DNA of 59,157 bases from NCBI GenBank assembly GCA_023664485.1, contig JAMPFK010000001.1:793949-853105 (forward strand), read 5' to 3'. Every line of letters begins with the position of its first letter. Position 1 is the stretch's first letter. This document shows, piece after piece, positions 27,090-35,676 of this stretch. A model generated the notes under the pieces. The model did no database searches and had not been told where the DNA came from. It saw only the letters and a list, made by a program, of their open reading frames with translations. Position numbers and translations under genes: made by a program. This stretch comes from Bacteroides fragilis. Its GTDB lineage: Bacteria > Bacillota > Clostridia > Lachnospirales > Lachnospiraceae.

Positions 27090-28762
27090 GCCGGATATTT
27101 TTAACAATATTAAATATGAGCCTTACTGCCAGCTATTGTATTGCGGCGGTCATCCTGCTTCGGTTTTTTCTAAAAAGACAGCCAAAGATTTTTTCTTATC
27201 TGCTGTGGGGCGTGGTGCTGTTCCGGCTGCTCTGCCCTTTTTCTTTTTCCAGCAGCTACAGCCTGCTGCGGCTGAATACCAATCTGCTGTCCGAAAATAT
27301 TCTCCACGGATGGGATACGGACGCCGGCGGCGGGGAAAGAGAGGAGAATGCGCCCGTACAGGGAACGGAGAACGCGGAGGAGGCATTGGGAAGCCAGGAT
27401 GCCGGCATGGAAAACACGCCGGGAGCATGGGCGCGCAAGGTCATCAGTGTTGGCGCATGGATATGGTCTGCGGGGGTGATTGTGCTCTTTTGCTACAGCG
27501 TTTGGGCCGCTTTCCGTCTGCGCCGTTCTCTGGAGGGCGCCGTTAAAATAGCAGAAAATCAATACGAAACGGAAGGAATTGCGACGCCGTTCGTTATGGG
27601 GCTGTGCAGGCCGCGGATCTATTTGCCGGCTCGTCTGCAAGAGAAAGAAAAGCGGTATGTCCTTGCTCATGAGGAACTCCATATTGCGAGAAAAGACTAT
27701 CTTGTAAAACTGGTTTTCTATGCCGCGGCCTGTCTCCATTGGTTCAATCCGCTCGTATGGCCCGCTTTTGTTTTGATGGAAAACGATATGGAGATGTCCT
27801 GCGATGAGGCGGTCTTAAAGAAGCTTGGAGCGGACGTCAAAAAAGAGTATTCGATGTCCCTGCTGTCCTTATCCGCCGGGGAGGGCAGATGGGGGAGCAG
27901 TCCGCCCGCTTTTGGGGAAGGCAGGGTCAAAGGGCGGGTCCGCAATATTTTAGCTTACCGGAAAAGGGCAGCGCTTACCGTCGTGCTGGGGGCTGTCGTG
28001 ATTATCGCTGCCGGAGCCGGGCTGTTGTTAAATCCTGTGCGAAGGGAGGAAGCCGACGAGGAAGCACAGAAACTGGCGGCATTTGTCGAAGCGTATGCGG
28101 AGGCGTTCAGCAGCAGGACGGGCGAAGAGGTCGTTGCGCTCTATATGGATGGGGAGACGGCGTTAGAGAACGTGCCTATGCTGGAAAAAGTGAATGGCGG
28201 ATATGCGCTTGGCATGTCGAGCCCATGGCCGGACGGATTCCGGTATCAGATTTATCCGGAAGAGAACAGGGCGGATATTTATTATTATGCCTGGACATCG
28301 GATCCGCATATTACGGTCTGGCTGGAAAAAATGCAGTGCATTATGATCGATGGGGAATACCGGGTGGCGGAGGATTTTTACCGGACATTCGATAACATTA
28401 TCTCGAAGGAGGAATTCGACAGCGCATACCGGATTCAGGATACCTGGCAGTTCATTGATTATAAAGAGAGCGGCTTTGTCGATGCGATTAATTATCAGCG
28501 GGAAGACGGCACGTCCTCTGTGGATAATACGGTGTATGAGGAGCCGGTAAAGGCGGCGGAATATATTTTGAATCTGAAGGGCGGAACGGGCGCTGTGGAC
28601 GGAGGCAGCAGTTATCAGGCCATGGTGCGGTATACTTTTGAGGACGGAAGCGAAGCCCTGATACCGATGTATCAGGCGAATTATGATGCGGAAACGGGAA
28701 CTTCCGCAGGCGGGCCGGTTTGGATCGTGGATACCGCGGTTTGGAATGCGGGAGCGCCGTAA
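27086..28762 (+). CDS. BlaR1-like M56 membrane metalloprotease, module 2
   Basis: Protein of 558 aa, translationally coupled to its repressor gene. N-terminal helices at ~10-28 and 35-55, a third near 115-135, then the zinc motif His195-Glu-x-x-His199 (LAHEELHIARKD) and EMSCDEAVL. After the helix near 290-310 comes an extracellular domain of ~240 aa (AAFVEAYAEAFSSRTGEEVVALYM onward) that resembles NTF2/SnoaL-like folds attached to other Lachnospiraceae M56 proteins; this fold call is tentative. There is no penicillin-binding transpeptidase motif, so a beta-lactam receptor role is not supported. Confidence 0.85.
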   Translation: MSRIFLTILNMSLTASYCIAAVILLRFFLKRQPKIFSYLLWGVVLFRLLCPFSFSSSYSLLRLNTNLLSENILHGWDTDAGGGEREENAPVQGTENAEEALGSQDAGMENTPGAWARKVISVGAWIWSAGVIVLFCYSVWAAFRLRRSLEGAVKIAENQYETEGIATPFVMGLCRPRIYLPARLQEKEKRYVLAHEELHIARKDYLVKLVFYAAACLHWFNPLVWPAFVLMENDMEMSCDEAVLKKLGADVKKEYSMSLLSLSAGEGRWGSSPPAFGEGRVKGRVRNILAYRKRAALTVVLGAVVIIAAGAGLLLNPVRREEADEEAQKLAAFVEAYAEAFSSRTGEEVVALYMDGETALENVPMLEKVNGGYALGMSSPWPDGFRYQIYPEENRADIYYYAWTSDPHITVWLEKMQCIMIDGEYRVAEDFYRTFDNIISKEEFDSAYRIQDTWQFIDYKESGFVDAINYQREDGTSSVDNTVYEEPVKAAEYILNLKGGTGAVDGGSSYQAMVRYTFEDGSEALIPMYQANYDAETGTSAGGPVWIVDTAVWNAGAP

Positions 28763-28818
28763 GCGGAGAACGATAAACGAGAAAAAGGCCATGGAAATTG
28801 ATTTTCCTGTAAAAGAGG

Positions 28819-28880
28819 TTGACACATGTATACCATGGGTGATATAGTTGGTATACGACGGTATACCAGAGAGCGATACC
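28819..28880 (+). promoter_or_regulatory. Promoter and operator half-sites of BlaI/M56 module 3
   Basis: TTGACA (28819-28824) and TATAGT (28843-28848) are 18 bp apart. Half-sites of one type surround them: GTATACC (28828-28834), GGTATAC (28850-28856), the full dyad GGTATACC (28860-28867) and GATACC (28875-28880). This is a third operator sequence, distinct from those of modules 1 and 2. Confidence 0.75.
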
Positions 28881-28897
28881 AGGGCGGGAGGACAGCG

Positions 28898-29302
28898 ATG
28901 ACAAACATAAATTTATCGGACGGCGAATGGAAGATCATGAATGTGTTGTGGGAAAGGGAATCGGCCACTATAACGGAGCTGACGGCGGCGCTGCAGGGAG
29001 AGACAGGATGGGATAAGCATATTATTATCACGATGCTGAACAGGATGATGAAAAAAGGCGCGGTTTCTTTCCGGGTGGCGGGGCGCGCAAAGCGGTTCTA
29101 TTCCATCGTGTCCAGAAACGAGGTCTCCATCCGGGAAACGAAGGGTTTTTTGGAAAAAGTGTACAGGGGGAGTATCGGCATGATGGTCAATACGATGGTA
29201 GAAGACCAGGCCCTGACGAAAGAGGACATAGCTGAGTTATATGAGATATTGGAACAGGCGGAAAGGGTTAAAAAAGAGGGGAAGAAGGGGAATCCATCAT
29301 GA
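28898..29302 (+). CDS. BlaI/MecI/CopY-family repressor, module 3
   Basis: Repressor of 134 aa with the family winged helix (LSDGEWKIMNVLWERESATIT, then IIITMLNRMMKKGAVSFRV) and a charged helical tail. I chose the ATG at 28898, which has GGGAGG 7 nt upstream; the frame stays open further 5' but would run through the promoter and operator. Its stop overlaps the following M56 start (ATGA). The GGTATAC half-sites at the promoter are its probable binding sites. Confidence 0.92.
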   Translation: MTNINLSDGEWKIMNVLWERESATITELTAALQGETGWDKHIIITMLNRMMKKGAVSFRVAGRAKRFYSIVSRNEVSIRETKGFLEKVYRGSIGMMVNTMVEDQALTKEDIAELYEILEQAERVKKEGKKGNPS

Positions 29303-31512
29303 AGGAGACAATTATTGCATCTTCTATATTAATCGTGTGCATCGTATTGCTCAGGAAGCTGTGTAAAAGAAAGATCAGCGCGGGGATGCAGTATGCGCTC
29401 TGGCTGATTGTTGCGCTTAGACTGCTCATGCCGGGCATGACCGCAATCTGGCCTGATTTGATGCCGGAAAGCGGTTACAGCATTTTGAATGTAACGGACA
29501 GAATGGAAAAGGCGGCGCAGCATTATGTATTGCCGCAGGAGCCGTCTGCACAGGAAAACATACCATCGGAGGGACTGCCTTTTCTGACGGAGGAGACTGC
29601 GGAAGGAACGATCGTTACTTATTTGATCGACCGGATGATATGGCATGAGGCTATACAGAAAATATGGTATGCGGGGATGGCATTGTCCGGGCTCTGGATG
29701 GCCGCCGTTAATTTCCGCTTTATGCGCGGATTGTATAAAAGCCGCCTGAGATACGCAAGGGAAGATTATGAACTGCCTGTCTATACAGCGGCGGGACTAT
29801 TCTCTCCGTGCCTGTATGGCCTGCCGGGAAAAATGGCCGTATATCTGCCGGAGGAGGAGGCCGGAGATGAGAAACGGGTAAAACATATTTTGGCACATGA
29901 GCTCTGTCACTATAAGCATAAGGACGTCTGGTGGTCGCTTCTCCGCTGTATTCTGTTGATCGTTTACTGGTTCGATCCGCTCGTATGGCTTGCGGCGGTT
30001 CTGTCCAAACAGGACTGCGAGCTTGCCTGTGACGAAGCGGCGGTTCGGATGCTTGGGGAGGAAGAACGAATTGCCTATGGAAAGACACTCGTTTCCCTGA
30101 TCGTCAGAAAAACGAAAGCGGCAGATATCGTATGTACGGCAACGACGATGACGGCGGGAGCGGGAGGCGTTAAAGAAAGGATACGGAGAATCGCGGAGTC
30201 GCCCCGCAGACTGGCAGCGGCTGTCGTTCCGGCGCTTGTGGCGGCAGCAGTCATCGTCGTATTTACCTTTACAGGAGCAGAAGCTTATCCGGAAGGCACT
30301 TACCTGTTGGAGGGGGAAAACTCTTTTACTGTAACAACAAGTTGTTTTCAGGTGACGTTTCCGGAGGATTTTGCAAAGAAAGCGTCTTACCGCGGGGCAA
30401 ATGGAACGGATATTCTTGTTTATCACAGGGATTCCGGACTGGAGGTCGGGCGTTTCTGCATGGCGTTCTATGAAGAGGCGGTGCGGCTCGCGGATACAGA
30501 AGGAAAAGAAATTATCCTGATTGGAGATTACGGCGCGAATGGAGCGTTAAGGCGTTATATAAGTCTGAAAAACGAGGAAAGCGGGTATCCGGTCTATTCC
30601 GGAACGGAGTCTGTAACGGCAGGAGTACCGGGTACGGACAGCAACATTGTAACGGATCAATCTTTTTCCGGGAATACGGCGGTGGGAGCGTCCGGGGGCG
30701 TAGAGCCGATTCCGGCGCCCGAACTGGTGAAGGCGGAAATTATCAATCTGCCCTATCGGAAAGATGAAAATTATGACGCAGTCGATGTTGAGGACGAAAC
30801 TACTTACTTAATAGAAGAAACACAGGAATTATCTGATAATCCGCCGAAAGAGCTGACCGTGGAGCATCTTCCGGATGAACAGGTGACGGAAATCTACCTT
30901 TCGGAAGAACAGCCTTGTTATCTGTATATACCGGCCGATTATGCGGAAGCGGATGAGGAAACACAGGCGGAATTGTCCGGGATGAATCAGACATTGACAG
31001 AATTGGCGGATTCTGTCACCGTATTATATGTGAGCCGGGAGGCAATGCAGAAAACGTTGGAGACTCTTGTGGAAAACCGATCTGCCTATGTGGGGGATAA
31101 CGTCAGAGTGTCTCATATCGTAAGCACTCTTCCTGCCGCTTCCGGAATCCGTTATCAGTTCCTGGAGCTGCAGACGGCGACGGAGCCTTATGCGGCAACG
31201 CTTTATTACCGGCATTATGCGGATACGTTCCTGGATGCGGACATCCCTTTTCTGAATGCGGTTCTGCTGTTCTCTACAGTCGAAAATCTGGAGATCTGCG
31301 ATATACGGATATACAATATACAGAGCCCGGAGGAGGCATCTTATTCGGATTTGTCCGAAGCGCCCTATGAGGAGATTCATTATAGAAGAGGCGAGATGGA
31401 AGAACTTTTCGGAGAGCTGTATCCCTGCTCGGAAACCAGGGAAGCGTTGACGGGGCTGTATAATAGAGCATTGGAATATCTGCAGGGAGAGGATTATTGG
31501 GAGGAAGGGTGA
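29299..31512 (+). CDS. BlaR1-like M56 membrane metalloprotease, module 3
   Basis: Protein of 737 aa, coupled to its repressor gene. Helices at ~4-20 and 28-48, then another near 118-136, precede the zinc motif His200-Glu-x-x-His204 (LAHELCHYKHKD) and ELACDEAAV. A helix near residues 303-320 leads into ~415 extracellular residues in at least two parts; the last ~90 (from TVENLEICDIRIYN) resemble the DUF4825 domain appended to other M56 proteins. It has neither a transpeptidase domain nor Asp-boxes, so its signal should differ from those of modules 1 and 2. Confidence 0.85.
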   Translation: MKETIIASSILIVCIVLLRKLCKRKISAGMQYALWLIVALRLLMPGMTAIWPDLMPESGYSILNVTDRMEKAAQHYVLPQEPSAQENIPSEGLPFLTEETAEGTIVTYLIDRMIWHEAIQKIWYAGMALSGLWMAAVNFRFMRGLYKSRLRYAREDYELPVYTAAGLFSPCLYGLPGKMAVYLPEEEAGDEKRVKHILAHELCHYKHKDVWWSLLRCILLIVYWFDPLVWLAAVLSKQDCELACDEAAVRMLGEEERIAYGKTLVSLIVRKTKAADIVCTATTMTAGAGGVKERIRRIAESPRRLAAAVVPALVAAAVIVVFTFTGAEAYPEGTYLLEGENSFTVTTSCFQVTFPEDFAKKASYRGANGTDILVYHRDSGLEVGRFCMAFYEEAVRLADTEGKEIILIGDYGANGALRRYISLKNEESGYPVYSGTESVTAGVPGTDSNIVTDQSFSGNTAVGASGGVEPIPAPELVKAEIINLPYRKDENYDAVDVEDETTYLIEETQELSDNPPKELTVEHLPDEQVTEIYLSEEQPCYLYIPADYAEADEETQAELSGMNQTLTELADSVTVLYVSREAMQKTLETLVENRSAYVGDNVRVSHIVSTLPAASGIRYQFLELQTATEPYAATLYYRHYADTFLDADIPFLNAVLLFSTVENLEICDIRIYNIQSPEEASYSDLSEAPYEEIHYRRGEMEELFGELYPCSETREALTGLYNRALEYLQGEDYWEEG

Positions 31513-31592
31513 AAATTTAAGAAAAAATTAAGCTTTTCCTGAAACATTTTTTAAACTTTCCGACTCTAATATATAGAGAATAAAATATTTCT

Positions 31593-31693
31593 ATAGTAAA
31601 CGACATAACAAATTGCTTTTTCCGGCTCTTGCAAAAGCCATATAGGTAAGCTTTTATAAGTCCGAAAAAGCAATTTCTAGTGTCGTTAACTAT
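31593..31693. repeat. 101-bp palindromic repeat, copy 2 (diverged inner arms)
   Basis: Same length and same ends as copies 1 and 3, but the middle arms have changed on both sides: GCTTTTTCC opposite CCGAAAAAGC replaces the ATTCCAT/TGAAATG arms of the other copies, keeping the pairing. It lies in the 361-bp gap between the third M56 gene and the amidase gene. The remainder of that gap (31513-31590) is AT-rich with no recognisable site, followed by the multi-hairpin element at 31746. Confidence 0.85.
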
Positions 31694-31745
31694 AGATTTA
31701 GAGGTTTTTTAAAGACAGGTCTGCTATAGTGTATCGTATGATGAC

Positions 31746-31838
31746 CGAGTTTAGATGATATAATGAGCGTTAGCGAGAAGAATGAGCCTGCTCATTCGAC
31801 GAGCGGCGAATGGCAATCATGAATCGCAGATTCATGAT
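31746..31838. repeat. Multi-hairpin intergenic element, copy B
   Basis: The 21 bp at 31746-31766 match 9930-9950 exactly in inverse orientation and contain TATAAT. Two perfect small hairpins follow: GAATGAGC/GCTCATTC (31780-31797) and ATCATGAAT/ATTCATGAT (31816-31838). The element lies directly upstream of the amidase gene and could supply its -10 box and a structured leader. Confidence 0.6.
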
Positions 31839-31873
31839 ATAGCAGACAACCGTTTACAGAGGTGGGGAATATC

Positions 31874-32770
31874 GTGCAGGGGAGCGTACAGAAGAAAAAG
31901 ACAGAAATTGTGTTATGGGAGATGGAAAAGCCAGAGGGCAGACAGCCGAAGAGAGGCGGAAGAAAGAGGCCGGGCGATGTGGATATCATTAGCCTGTATC
32001 CGGACAGGAGCAATAGCAGGGCCGGAGAACCGGTCCGGCGAAGAAAGCCGGGACAGTCAAAGAAACGCAGGAAAGCGCGAAAGAGACGCGCTTATTTATA
32101 CCGGACCGTGGCGGTCTGCAGCATAGCGTTATGTCTTCTGATCGCCTTTATGGCAGTCGATCTGGTATATGATTACAGGAAAGCGGACACCGCCAAAAAG
32201 GCGGTTCCGGTAACGAAAGAGATTGTTTCGGGACAGGACGACACAGAAGGGATAAAAGAGCCGGAGATCGTGGAAGATTTTCTGGAAGTGAACGATTATT
32301 CCAGACCGGGGACGAAGTTACCGGCAGTAAATAATATTTTCGTACACTATACGGCGAATCCGGGAACGAGCGCAAGGCAGAACAGGAGCTATTTTGCCAG
32401 TCTGGCGGAGACGCAGGAAAGGTCTGCCAGCGCCCATTTTATTATCGGGTACGAGGGTGAAATCGTTCAGTGCATCCCGTTAGACGAACAGGCTTATGCG
32501 GTCATGACGAGGAATGAGGATTCTATTTCCATAGAATGCTGTTATTTGGAGAATGATGGAGAATTTACGAAAGAGACTTACGATTCCCTGGTGCATCTGC
32601 TGGCATGGCTGGAACAGGAATATCATCTGGGGAGCGATGATATTCTGCGGCATTATGACTGCGGCGGGAAAAAATGTCCTCTTTATTATGTCGAACATGA
32701 AGATGCCTGGGAAAAATTGTTGAACGATGTTGACGTTTACGCAGCCGGGCATAGTTCTTCGCAGTTATAA
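31874..32770 (+). CDS. Membrane-anchored N-acetylmuramoyl-L-alanine amidase (Amidase_2/PGRP fold)
   Basis: Protein of 298 aa. A strongly basic cytoplasmic N-terminus is followed by one membrane helix (~residues 78-98) and an extracellular Amidase_2 domain. Zinc-ligand candidates are visible in FVHYTANPG, SAHFIIGYEG and RHYDCGGKKCP; the last motif ends in Cys as in zinc-dependent amidases of this fold. The enzyme would cut the bond between MurNAc and L-Ala in peptidoglycan. I chose the GTG at 31874 because AGGTGGGG lies 6 nt before it. It follows the envelope-sensor array but is separated from it by two repeat elements. Confidence 0.82.
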   Translation: MQGSVQKKKTEIVLWEMEKPEGRQPKRGGRKRPGDVDIISLYPDRSNSRAGEPVRRRKPGQSKKRRKARKRRAYLYRTVAVCSIALCLLIAFMAVDLVYDYRKADTAKKAVPVTKEIVSGQDDTEGIKEPEIVEDFLEVNDYSRPGTKLPAVNNIFVHYTANPGTSARQNRSYFASLAETQERSASAHFIIGYEGEIVQCIPLDEQAYAVMTRNEDSISIECCYLENDGEFTKETYDSLVHLLAWLEQEYHLGSDDILRHYDCGGKKCPLYYVEHEDAWEKLLNDVDVYAAGHSSSQL

Positions 32771-32824
32771 TGGCGATATGATTCCAAAACAATGAGAGCA
32801 ATGAGAAAAACTGGCGCGGAATTG

Positions 32825-32853
32825 TTGACATTTTACGCCCCAGAGGGTAAAAT
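32825..32853 (+). promoter_or_regulatory. Promoter of the tRNA-Phe / tRNA-Gly pair
   Basis: TTGACA (32825-32830) and TAAAAT (32848-32853) are 17 bp apart, a near-consensus stable-RNA promoter. Transcription would start near 32860, 8 nt before the first tRNA. Confidence 0.8.
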
Positions 32854-32867
32854 AAATTCCGCAGGCT

Positions 32868-32940
<73 letters not shown>

Positions 32941-32970
32941 TGATTGGGAAATTGAATAATTGTTGTTTAT

Positions 32971-33041
32971 GCGGGTGTAGTTCAGTGGTAGAACACCAGC
33001 CTTCCAAGCTGGATATGTGGGTTCGATTCCCATCACCCGCT
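32971..33041 (+). tRNA. tRNA-Gly (anticodon TCC)
   Basis: Cloverleaf of 71 nt: acceptor GCGGGTG pairs with CACCCGC, the anticodon loop CTTCCAA carries TCC, and the T arm has GGTTCGATTCC. Discriminator T; no encoded CCA. A T-run follows immediately. Confidence 0.96.
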
Positions 33042-33096
33042 TTTTAATATGTTATAACAGAGTCATGACAGGCGCGCGACATAGGGGGGGATCGCA

Positions 33097-33429
33097 ATGG
33101 TCACATCTTTGGCAAGGCAGGCAGTCATTATCAAATCGGGGAACGACACCAGTATTTTAACAGGAAATTATGAGCTGGCTTATGCGCTCGGTTTTCTTGC
33201 AAATCAGATGGAACTTTCCATATCGGAAAACGATGTTAATGTCCAGGAGTTACATCAGCAGGTCGTGGAAGCGTTAAAAAATAAAACGATGGAAGATGAA
33301 AAAATAAAGCGTCTGTTCCGGATGGTCAGGCTGTACAGCCCTGCGGCGGAATGGGACGGGCAGATGCGGGAACTGCTTCATACCGGACTCACGGAAACCT
33401 GTCCGTGGGATCTGTATCATGCGGGGTAG
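33097..33429 (+). CDS. Hypothetical protein
   Basis: A 110-aa protein that I do not recognise. It has no signal peptide or membrane helix and appears mostly helical (a YELAYALGFLANQMEL segment, then charged helices). A GGGGGG run stands about 6 nt before the ATG, so translation is likely. It lies between the tRNAs and the AraC regulator, 46 bp before the latter, and may be co-transcribed with it. It is retained as a real gene because of its length, ribosome site and codon use like that of its neighbours. Confidence 0.6.
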   Translation: MVTSLARQAVIIKSGNDTSILTGNYELAYALGFLANQMELSISENDVNVQELHQQVVEALKNKTMEDEKIKRLFRMVRLYSPAAEWDGQMRELLHTGLTETCPWDLYHAG

Positions 33430-33475
33430 GATTCGGCGGCCGGGATAACAGAAGAGCGGAGATGAGGGACTATGT

Positions 33476-34378
33476 ATGGAGAAGGCTTATAAACTGGAAT
33501 TTGCCGGGGAGCAGAACGGCAGTCTGTATGTAAACTGCTGCGGGCTGTCGCAGACAGAGCCGCTTCACAGCTTCGGCCCGGCGTTAAAACCGCATTATAT
33601 GATTCATTATATCCTGAGCGGCAGGGGAATTTTTTCAATTGGCGGAAAAGAATACCCTTTAGAAGAGGGTTACGGTTTTTTGATTACGCCGGACGAGCTG
33701 GTCTTTTATCAGGCGGACGAGCTGGAGCCGTGGACTTATGTGTGGGTCGGGTTCAGCGGCGTACAGGCGGCGGAATATATCGGAAATATGGGCCTTTCCG
33801 TAAAACAGCCCGTATTCAGGTCTGAGCGGTCGGACGAACTGTATCAAATCGTAAAAGATATGATGGAGCATAATACTTTTGGGATGTCAAACGACCTGCG
33901 GCGGAACGGCCAGCTCGGAATCTTTCTCTCCGTCATCGCAGAAAGCGCGGCGGTCACTGAAAAAAACGAAGTAGACAGGGCGAATATCTATGTGAAAAAG
34001 GCGGTTGCGTTCATTCAAAGCAATTATTGTAATGCGATCAGGGTAACAGACGTGGCGGATTATGTCTGTATTAACAGGAGCTATTTATATACGCTCTTTC
34101 AAAAATCGATGGGGATATCTCCGCAGCAGTTCCTGACGGCTTTCCGAATCACGAAGGCGACCGAGCTTTTACAGCTCACTTCACTTTCCATCGAAAGTAT
34201 TGCTTTTTCCTGCGGCTACAGTGACCCGATGGTATTCGCAAAGGCATTCCGGCAGATGAAGAAAATGTCGCCCACCGCATACCGGCGGGAAATGCAGAAG
34301 GGCGAGAGCCGGAGGAACAAAGAATATCTGAAACAGGTGGAAGATTTTATCAGTCAGATCAACAGGCTGAACAATTAA
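33476..34378 (+). CDS. AraC-family transcriptional regulator
   Basis: Regulator of 300 aa with an N-terminal cupin sugar-binding domain (HYMIHYILSGRGIFSIGGKEY, then ITPDELVFYQADELEPWTYVWVGF) and a C-terminal double helix-turn-helix (VADYVCINRSYLYTLFQKSM; SIAFSCGYSDPMVFAKAFR). This layout is typical of activators of sugar genes. It sits 99 bp upstream of galK on the same strand, so it probably regulates the galactose genes or a linked sugar locus; the sequence does not prove the ligand. Confidence 0.88.
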   Translation: MEKAYKLEFAGEQNGSLYVNCCGLSQTEPLHSFGPALKPHYMIHYILSGRGIFSIGGKEYPLEEGYGFLITPDELVFYQADELEPWTYVWVGFSGVQAAEYIGNMGLSVKQPVFRSERSDELYQIVKDMMEHNTFGMSNDLRRNGQLGIFLSVIAESAAVTEKNEVDRANIYVKKAVAFIQSNYCNAIRVTDVADYVCINRSYLYTLFQKSMGISPQQFLTAFRITKATELLQLTSLSIESIAFSCGYSDPMVFAKAFRQMKKMSPTAYRREMQKGESRRNKEYLKQVEDFISQINRLNN

Positions 34379-34477
34379 CATTTTGACAGATATATAGAAC
34401 AAACAGATATGTTATGACGGGGTTTTTTTCTATATGATTATTCTGTAAAAAGCAGTATTTGTAAAGGAGACGGGGTT

Positions 34478-35641
34478 ATGAAGGAAACTGTTTTAAAAAA
34501 GTTTGAAGAAATTTTTGGAGACATTAAGGATGTCAATGTGTATTTTGCGCCGGGACGCGTCAATATGATCGGGGAACATACGGACTACAACGGCGGACAT
34601 GTTTTTCCGTGCGCACTGACGATCGGGACTTATGCGGCAGCGAGGAAAAGAGAGGATGACAGGCTTCGCTTCTATTCTGTGAATTTTGACAGGCTCGGCG
34701 TCATCGAGTCTTCTATCGCGGATTTGAAGCCGGAAAAAGAGGCTGATTGGACGAATTATCCCAAGGGCGTTATGTGGGCTTTTGAAAAGAGAGGCTTTAA
34801 AATGCCCTGCGGAATGGATATCGTGTTGAACGGCAATATTCCGAACGGTTCCGGCCTTTCCTCTTCCGCATCGCTGGAAGTCCTGACCGGATATATGCTG
34901 CGGGATCTTTTCGGTTTCGATGTGACAAACGTGGATCTGGCATTGATCGGACAGTATTCGGAGAATCATTTCAACGGCATGAACTGCGGCATTATGGATC
35001 AGTTTGCGTCCGCGATGGGCAAAAAGGACAATGCCATTTTCTTAGATACGGCGGATCTGTCCTATGAATATGCGCCGCTCGTTCTCGAAGGGGCCAAAAT
35101 CGTTGTAACGAACAGTAAGGTAAAGCATCAGCTCGTGGATTCCGAATACAATGTGAGAAGAAGCGAGTGCGAAAAAGCTCTGGAAGAGCTGCAGAGCGTT
35201 GTCGATATCAAAGGGCTCGGCGATTTGTCGGAGGAGCAGTTCGAGCAGTATAAATCCGCGATTAAAGACGATGTGCGGGTGCGCCGGGCAAAACATGCGG
35301 TATATGAGAACCAGAGAACGATCCGCGCAGTGGAAGCGTTGAAAAATAACGACGTCCGCCTTTTTGGCGAATTAATGAATGCTTCCCATGTATCCCTCAG
35401 GGACGATTATCAGGTATCCTGCGATGAGATCGACGTACTGGTGGAAGAAGCGTGGAAGGTTCCGGGCGTTATCGGGTCCCGCATTACCGGAGGCGGTTTC
35501 GGCGGCTGTACGGTCAGTATTGTAAAAGATGAGGCCGTAGCGGAATTTCAGGAAAAAGTCGGAGCGGCTTATCGGGAGAGAGTCGGAAAAGAAGCGGATT
35601 TCTATGTAGTGGAAATCGGCGGCGGCCCGGCGAAATTATGA
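34478..35641 (+). CDS. galK: Galactokinase
   Basis: GHMP-family kinase of 387 aa that phosphorylates alpha-D-galactose at C1, the first committed step of the Leloir pathway. Signatures: the galactokinase motif GRVNMIGEHTDYNGG (residues ~27-41), the ATP-binding GHMP motif PNGSGLSSSASLE, and GSRITGGGFGGCTVS near the C-terminus. AAAGGAG lies 9 nt before the ATG. It is followed at once by galT. No galE or mutarotase is present in the window. Confidence 0.95.
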   Translation: MKETVLKKFEEIFGDIKDVNVYFAPGRVNMIGEHTDYNGGHVFPCALTIGTYAAARKREDDRLRFYSVNFDRLGVIESSIADLKPEKEADWTNYPKGVMWAFEKRGFKMPCGMDIVLNGNIPNGSGLSSSASLEVLTGYMLRDLFGFDVTNVDLALIGQYSENHFNGMNCGIMDQFASAMGKKDNAIFLDTADLSYEYAPLVLEGAKIVVTNSKVKHQLVDSEYNVRRSECEKALEELQSVVDIKGLGDLSEEQFEQYKSAIKDDVRVRRAKHAVYENQRTIRAVEALKNNDVRLFGELMNASHVSLRDDYQVSCDEIDVLVEEAWKVPGVIGSRITGGGFGGCTVSIVKDEAVAEFQEKVGAAYRERVGKEADFYVVEIGGGPAKL

Positions 35642-35676
35642 TGGCTCGAATGCAGAATGAGAATGGGGGATGTCAT

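Noticed and set aside
21508..31512. Beta-lactam resistance locus
   Set aside because: BlaI and M56 homologues alone do not show resistance: there is no beta-lactamase or altered PBP, and the M56 proteins lack a penicillin-binding domain.
34383..34413. Promoter TTGACA before galK
   Set aside because: No good -10 box lies at 16-18 bp; galK may be expressed from the AraC transcript or from an activator-dependent promoter.
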